64,000 bases of DNA, taken from positions 563,001 to 627,000 of the forward strand of contig NC_084892.1 in the NCBI RefSeq assembly GCF_958979055.1, given 5' to 3'. Of this stretch, positions 58,601 to 64,000 are shown piece after piece. The notes beneath the pieces are model-generated. The model searched no databases, was not told the origin of the DNA, and saw nothing but the letters and a program-made list of their open reading frames with translations. The position numbers and the translations under genes are program-made. The first letter of the stretch is position 1. Each line of letters begins with the position of its first letter. The stretch is from Alnus glutinosa. Lineage: Eukaryota > Streptophyta > Magnoliopsida > Fagales > Betulaceae.

Positions 58601-61600
58601 TTTTTTCACTTTTTATATCACATCAATAATTTTTTATTACTATTCAAATAAAAAAATTCACTACAATACAAAATTTTTTCACTTTTTTATATAAATTCTT
58701 TTTATTTTATATCACATCATTACTTTTTACTAATTTCAAAACTAACAACCCACTACCCTGTAATGTTATGTTCTTTGCCAAACAACCCCTTGATCTCAGA
58801 TTCATTAATATTCGCATTGATTTGATTGGCCTTTTTAACATTCAGGAGGAGAAAGCCAGGGGAAAACTTGCGGAATTCCAACCAAATATTATTATGCTCG
58901 GGCTCTCACCATCTGATTATGTTCTCCGCGCATTTTCTAATGTTCGCACTAGTGATTTGGAGCCTGCGCTGCTGGTAAGTTAGCAGCACTAATATCCTGT
59001 TGTTCTTATATAGTGAAGTCAGGAACTAAGTAGTAATCAATGTAAAGCAGTTGTACTAAAGCATCTCTCATTTTGTGTGGAATGGGTTTATCATACATCA
59101 ATTTTAAAGAAATTGCCCTGGATGAGCACTCAACAAATAAACGAGTGGAAATCACTCATTTCAACCTTAAAATTTGATAACTTAATCCCTTTAGCCAGTA
59201 TTCCCTATATTTAAATCATGGTCCATCCGGGAGTTTTGTCATTTTATCTTAAGGACACAAAAATTGTGACGTGTCTTTTAGTGTGTGAGAAACATTGGCA
59301 TACTTTTTTAATAGTATGTGCTTCTCACATGCTTTTTCAATAGCTTAAAGGATATATCGTTTTTAGAGGCTGGTTTGTAAGAGTTTCCTACAAATTAGTT
59401 TGTAAGAAATTTTTGTCCTTATCTTAATACAATGAAGCACGTGACACATAATGGTCCAACCATGATTCTTGACATCCAATTTAAGGTCTCTCCCTGTTGG
59501 GAAAAATCAGCTGTAATTCTTCTACCTTATCTTGACGAATTCAATTGTATTAGGCATTGCTCATTGAAACCTTGCCACCGGAATGCATGTGATACTTCCA
59601 CCATCTGATATTGTATTTTTCTCATAAGTTTTGTTTTTTGGGGCTTGTGAAAGCTTGTATGTTATTATTATTATTTTTTTTTAAAGAACAATAGTTTTCT
59701 CCTAAACTGATGTCGAAAAAGAATTCCTGTGCACCTTTTGTTGGTTAAAGATCAATTGGTTTTTGAAACCTTCTTTGCTGATCCAACAAAGTAAAAGTTG
59801 AAAAAATAAGAACTTTGGATCTTGCCCTTGAAAGTTAGATGACTCTATTAAGTGGACAGAAAACTGAATCTTTATTTTCCTTGTGCCACTAGATGTTATT
59901 GTGCAATTATGCTTGGTTTGGTTAGGATTCCCCTTTTCTATCTAGATCATTAACATGAGAAGTTTAACTGCAAGTGTCTTCCTGTGCAGGCTTTACCGTT
60001 CTCTGATGCTTTGAAGCTTATGTCTTACTTGAAGGATTGGACTTCAAATCTCGAAAAGGTAGGCTTATCTTTGTTATCAAGTTGCAGAAACATAGGCATG
60101 CTTGGATGTACATAGATTGCATATGCTTGTAATTGTTATATGATTAGCATTTTAATAGACTATCAACTATAATATATTTTCTCTTTCTCCTTCTTATCGA
60201 TTTTTTCATTGTTTGTTTGCGTTAGTGCGCCTCTATTTTCAATTTTAGCATCATTCTTTGTCATTGTAACCACTATTCTCTTCCGTGTTATGTAAAATAG
60301 AAAGTAGAGGTTTTACTTTTGTAGACTTTCTAAATTTATTACTTATTCTTCCCTTTTAGGGGTGCTCTTATATGCTTTCCGTGTATTAGGGTTGCGCCCC
60401 TCTGCGCTTTATTGATGAATTTGAAATTACTTATCAAAAAAAAAAAAAAAATAGTAAGTAGAGGAAACTTCAGTACTACACATTTTTCATTGTCCCCCCT
60501 GAACTTAAAAAATTTGCAATGTTGGGTTATGATCTATTAACCCTTTTCATTCACTCCTACTGTTTGATTTTTTCTTTTGATGGGGTATTTTGGTCATTTG
60601 TGTCTTTTGTTAGAATTTTACGAAAAATCCTAACGGATGTGGTGAGAGAAAGGGGTTGATAAATCAGTACCCCACATCTCAAAAATTTGAAGTTTAAGGA
60701 GGACAATGAAAAAGTTGTGGTAAATCAGGGAGTAAGTGAAGTTTCTCCTAAAAAGTACTTTTTTTTTTCTTTTTTTTTTTTTTTTAATTTTTTTTTTAAA
60801 AGAAAAGTAATTGGCCCCTTGGGGGAAGGGGAGTCCCCAGTCATAAACAAATCATAAGAAACAAAAAATTAATTTTAAAGATTGGAAGGCACTTGGAAAC
60901 TTGAGAAAACTCATCCGAGAGAATGCAAATTCATTTGTTCATTACTTGATACATCTGGGTAGGAGATGGTATCTGCCTGTACTATGTCCTTTTAAATGTT
61001 AGCTCGTGGAAGAGATTAGATCTGTTTCTGTATTTTGTCTCTTGACCTAGAATGCTAGAAGAGAATAGGCTTTTATTAGTTGATGTAATCCAATTAATTG
61101 CATTGTCTTTTGCAGATTGATCTTGTTTGCAGGGTTTCTACAGTGCTACTACAGACACATTATAATCAGTTGGTAACTACACCAGCTGCTAGACCCGTGT
61201 TGACAGTTCTTAAGGACATTCTGTATGCAAGAGTCAAGGTAAGCGTAGGCATAGGGTTTTGTACTAAAGAGTTTTACAAGGTGAATGCTGTTTTTAGTAA
61301 AGTATTTATACAATTAGAAATTATATTTTTAATCTGCATTTTATTACACGTGAGGTGAAGGACTTGAGCAAACATGTCTCTGGGGTTGCTAATCATGTTA
61401 CAGTCTTGGCCAATCTGTGTTAATGTAAAATATGTATTTATTAAGTTCCAATTTGTAGTCGTTAGTCTGTAGGGTATTACTATAGTAGCGCAAGGAAGTA
61501 AAAATGAAACCAGAAATGTGTGTTTTGTCTGATGCATAGACTGAGCCAAACAGGAAATCCACCGTAAACAAGTGTTTCTTCTTGTCATGCCCTAGTCCAG

Positions 61601-62790
61601 CATCGCTACTAACACCATTAGTTTACAAATCTGAATGTCCAGACTGATTTCTTTCATTTGTGCAATAAATATTAAAGCCTCTCATCACTTTGTATTAACC
61701 GACTAAACTTACTCCTGCCTTGATATGTAACTGGTCATCTGGCCAAAACAAGGAAAAAAAACATTATATAGCCATTTACGAGAACACTAAAACTGGTGTA
61801 CATTATAACTTCCATGACTAACATGCAATAAGTGTGGAGATTGGATGATGTTTGAAATTGCAAAATTAGCTACATTAGAACTGCCACTGTTACATTTTCA
61901 AGCTATTGTGCCGTCTAGCGTTTTGCCAGTTCTAGCATTTTATGTCGTTAATTTGTCTGGTGGAATAGGATGGCAACATTTGTTGAACTGACGATTTCTT
62001 GCACATGAAATTGTATAATGCATCTTTGAGGAAAGCACTAGCATGGAATCTGCGGATCAACTAAAGAAAAAAACTCCAATATTATTACAGAAGAGAAGAG
62101 TGAATATATGAATGGTTTACCATCACTAAAGAAATAAACTCCTGTGCTATGTGCATCATGGCAATGTTTGTGCTGATCTGTGTTAAACTTGATCTCATCA
62201 AATCTGTGTCTAATCTCCCTCAAGACTCGTCGTTGCATATCAAACGGCGTATGGATGAAACAAGTTGATTTTGAATTGGTCCCGCATATATGATGCTAGC
62301 CCTTGGATCATACCTTCTTATTGTTTAAGTGTGTATATATATATATATATATTGATCATGCCTTGTTATTGTTTAAGTTTATATATGTTGATTCGGTATT
62401 ATTATCTATGATATGATAAGAAAAACAGAGAAACTTGAGATATATCATTGACAAGATGATGGTGGAATTTCTGTCAGGAATGCAAAGATAGACTTGGTTT
62501 CAACCTTGCAGCTATGGAACATCTAAAGGTTCGTGTATTTGTTCATTGTCTCTTGCCTATTGTATTCAAAATGAGCTGCTTGGCCGAATATATAAATGAA
62601 AGAAAAACAAATAAATGACGGGTTGATTTTCAATTTGACATTTTAGCAACTGAAGGCTTCAAGGTCTGATGCACTTTTTCGAGATGCAAAGTCGAAGTTA
62701 CTAGAGATTCGTGCACAACATTCAAAACGTTTAGATGAAAGGTTAGAGACAAGGGAAGAAAAAGGTAAAAAGAAGAAACAGAAGAAATGA
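52670..62790 (+). CDS. WDR3: WDR3/UTP12 (DIP2) small-subunit processome protein, intact copy
   Basis: Twelve exons: 52,670-52,906; 53,654-53,869; 54,015-55,136; 55,773-55,895; 57,255-57,436; 57,532-57,763; 57,899-58,108; 58,846-58,974; 59,990-60,058; 61,116-61,238; 62,478-62,528; 62,647-62,790. All have GT-AG borders and consistent phases, giving 945 codons plus stop, the usual length of plant WDR3. The protein has two WD40 propellers, with repeats such as [38 protein letters not shown] and SIRRWD (residues ~60-690). A charged linker ([13 protein letters not shown]) and the C-terminal Utp12 domain (~793-900) follow, then a Lys-rich tail. In yeast and human the orthologue acts in the nucleolar UTP-B complex for 18S rRNA processing. 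This is the only complete copy in the window. Exon borders come from comparison of the two copies and family memory. Confidence 0.95.
56145..56300 (-). mobile_element. Old LINE 3'-end fragment in WDR3 intron 4 (copy 2)
   Basis: Paralogue of 18,930-19,110: a T-run followed by GTAAAGCAAATTTATACAAA. An AG microsatellite (56,322-56,345) lies just beyond. Confidence 0.5.
58480..58790. mobile_element. hAT-like MITE in WDR3 intron 7 (unit 2 only)
   Basis: About 310 bp, absent from unit 1 near 21,335. It begins GGGCCTTGTTTGATAA and ends TTTGCCAAACAACCCCT, an imperfect inverted pair. It is AT-rich, with TATATCACATCA motifs shared with the unit 1 insertion at 1,797-2,072. The target duplication is unclear. 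Confidence 0.6.
60311..60450 (+). mobile_element. Short retroposon (LINE/SINE 3' end) in WDR3 intron 9, unit 2 only
   Basis: 140 bp containing GGGTTGCGCCCCTCTGCGCT and ending in poly(A). Flanks ATAGAAAGTAGAGG (60,297-60,310) and ATAGTAAGTAGAGG (60,451-60,464) form a 14-bp target duplication with one mismatch. Unit 1 is uninterrupted near 26,090. Confidence 0.8.
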
Positions 62791-63462
62791 AGTGATATGC
62801 ATGCTTGGACATGATTTTGGGGCAAGAAAAACTATATCAAGCGTATCCTGAGTTGAAGTGGACAATCGGCAGGAGGTTCTGTTTACTACAAAGTTTCATT
62901 CCTGTCTCTTGGAGGAATTTGAGTTTCTCAATGAAATGTACAACGGTCATAAGCTGCCTTACAGCACATTTCTGCATGCATTGGATAGTACGTATGTATT
63001 GGTGGGGCAATTAAATTTTGATCCAAAGTATAGTATTTAGTTATTTATTTGCTTTAAGCTAGATTGATCCGCATAAATAGTTTTTTTCTTTTTTGTGTAT
63101 TTTTTTTATACCATTAGTAATTATTACTTCTTCCTAAAATTAGTGATATAGATTGATTCCTATATATGTGTAGAAAATAATGGCTGATGATTTTATTAAC
63201 TCTTCAAATAAAGATTACAATAACGATAGAAATAAAAGACTAATTCAACACAATAAATACTCATAATAGTTCTAATTAGACTTCAAGATAAACTCCCAAC
63301 CCAAATGAACTCCAAACTTAAAAGGGATAAACAAAATGTACGATAGCTGAAGCAATCACAATTGCTTAGCTTTATTGGACCCAATAAACCGCAACTTAAT
63401 GGACTAGACAGCTCTACAACCAAAATTACTCATACGACCAAGCAATGTTAATGACGTAGCAC

Positions 63463-64000
63463 TTAATCAATTAATTTTTCCAAACAAGGTTTCAAGTGGT
63501 GAATCTTCAACTTGCATTGAGAGCATTCTAGGGCCATACCATCGAAAGTCTTGCCACAGGCATCACATGGAGGCGAGCACTCAGTCTTTCGAACGAAGGC
63601 AAAAGGGTGTTGGTGAATTTCAACTTTGAAAGTACTTTCAAACTTGATGTATGGATATTTTCCTAGAATACATTGGGGATGAGCAGGAAAGTCACATGTT
63701 GCACAATAATAAAACCAGTGATTTGGATTCATTTTTTTTTTTCGCAAATCAGACAATAATATTCTTCGAAAATGTCTTTAACAGCATAGGTGAGTGCAAG
63801 GAGGTGTTCATCATATCAGTGCCTAGCTACGAGTGGAAGTGTTGCACAAGTAAAATCCAAGGCAAAATCACAAGTAATGCATACAAATATCCCCCTAACG
63901 TTGGGAATATGGTATTCGTGATCACAAGCATTGCATTTTTTTTTATCAAAACTTACGGAAAGGAAGAGTGAGTGTTGGTGACCTTCATGTTCCAGGGTTT
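63463..64000 (-). pseudogene. DC1-C: C-terminal part of a third DC1 gene, broken, cut by the window edge
   Basis: Matches the C-terminal third of DC1-A and DC1-B, including HWFYYCATCDFPAHPQC and CDACGKTFDGMALECSQCKL. Two lesions are visible. TGA at 63,816-63,818 replaces an Arg codon in the VARHRYDEH stretch. A run of 11 A (minus strand, 63,742-63,732) has a length that puts YYCLICE out of frame with the downstream MNPNHWF. The rest of the gene lies outside the window. Its place downstream of WDR3 copy 2 mirrors DC1-A. Confidence 0.85.

Noticed and set aside
1-64000. CRISPR arrays, bacterial operons, rRNA genes, canonical tRNA genes
   Set aside because: None seen. The only tRNA-like signals are the pol III boxes of the SINE copies, which cannot form a full tRNA gene.

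Overview
This window is nuclear DNA of a flowering plant, most likely a woody eudicot. It is AT-rich, genes carry GT-AG introns, and the recognisable proteins are plant types: WDR3/UTP12, multi-C1 (DC1) proteins, a FAR1/FHY3-type MULE transposase, plus fragments of callose synthase and of a CRINKLY4-related receptor. No bacterial, organellar or viral segment was seen. I could not fix the species.

The backbone is a segmental duplication in direct orientation. Unit 1 (about 1,050-31,300) and unit 2 (about 48,190 to beyond 64,000) carry the same order: a short conserved ORF, an AT-rich spacer with MITEs, a SINE, a 12-exon WDR3 gene (+) and, just downstream, a single-exon DC1 gene (-). A third, shorter unit (about 38,100-42,330) keeps only the last two WDR3 exons plus a DC1 gene. 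WDR3 of unit 2 is intact in all 12 exons (945 codons). WDR3 of unit 1 is a pseudogene with an 8-bp insertion, a 2-bp deletion, a nonsense codon, a 1-bp deletion, a LINE in an intron and an 8.4-kb transposon just upstream. DC1-A and DC1-B are full length; DC1-C, at the right edge, is broken.

Because the units are paralogous, each serves as the empty-site control for insertions in the other. The best example is a complete Mutator-like element at 6,825-15,210: 58-bp inverted repeats, a perfect 9-bp target duplication, and two convergent genes. One encodes a FAR1-type transposase with a single in-frame stop. The other encodes a GRF zinc-finger/coiled-coil/transmembrane protein. Both genes have a long 5'-UTR intron and start beside GC-rich subterminal repeat arrays that share sequence in inverted orientation. 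The element sits inside a SINE whose unoccupied copy is present in unit 2.

Other insertions include a 958-bp PIF/Harbinger-like element that captured a callose synthase exon (unit 2 only), a Pack-MULE-like insertion carrying a CRINKLY4-type repeat fragment (unit 1 only), a 5'-truncated LINE (unit 1 only), a 1-kb GC-cored foldback element, and several MITEs with 3-, 8- or 9-bp target duplications. Between DC1-A and DC1-B lie a 2-kb duplicated spacer and a ~62-bp minisatellite that resembles sequence upstream of the DC1 genes. The rest is AT-rich intergenic DNA with microsatellites.
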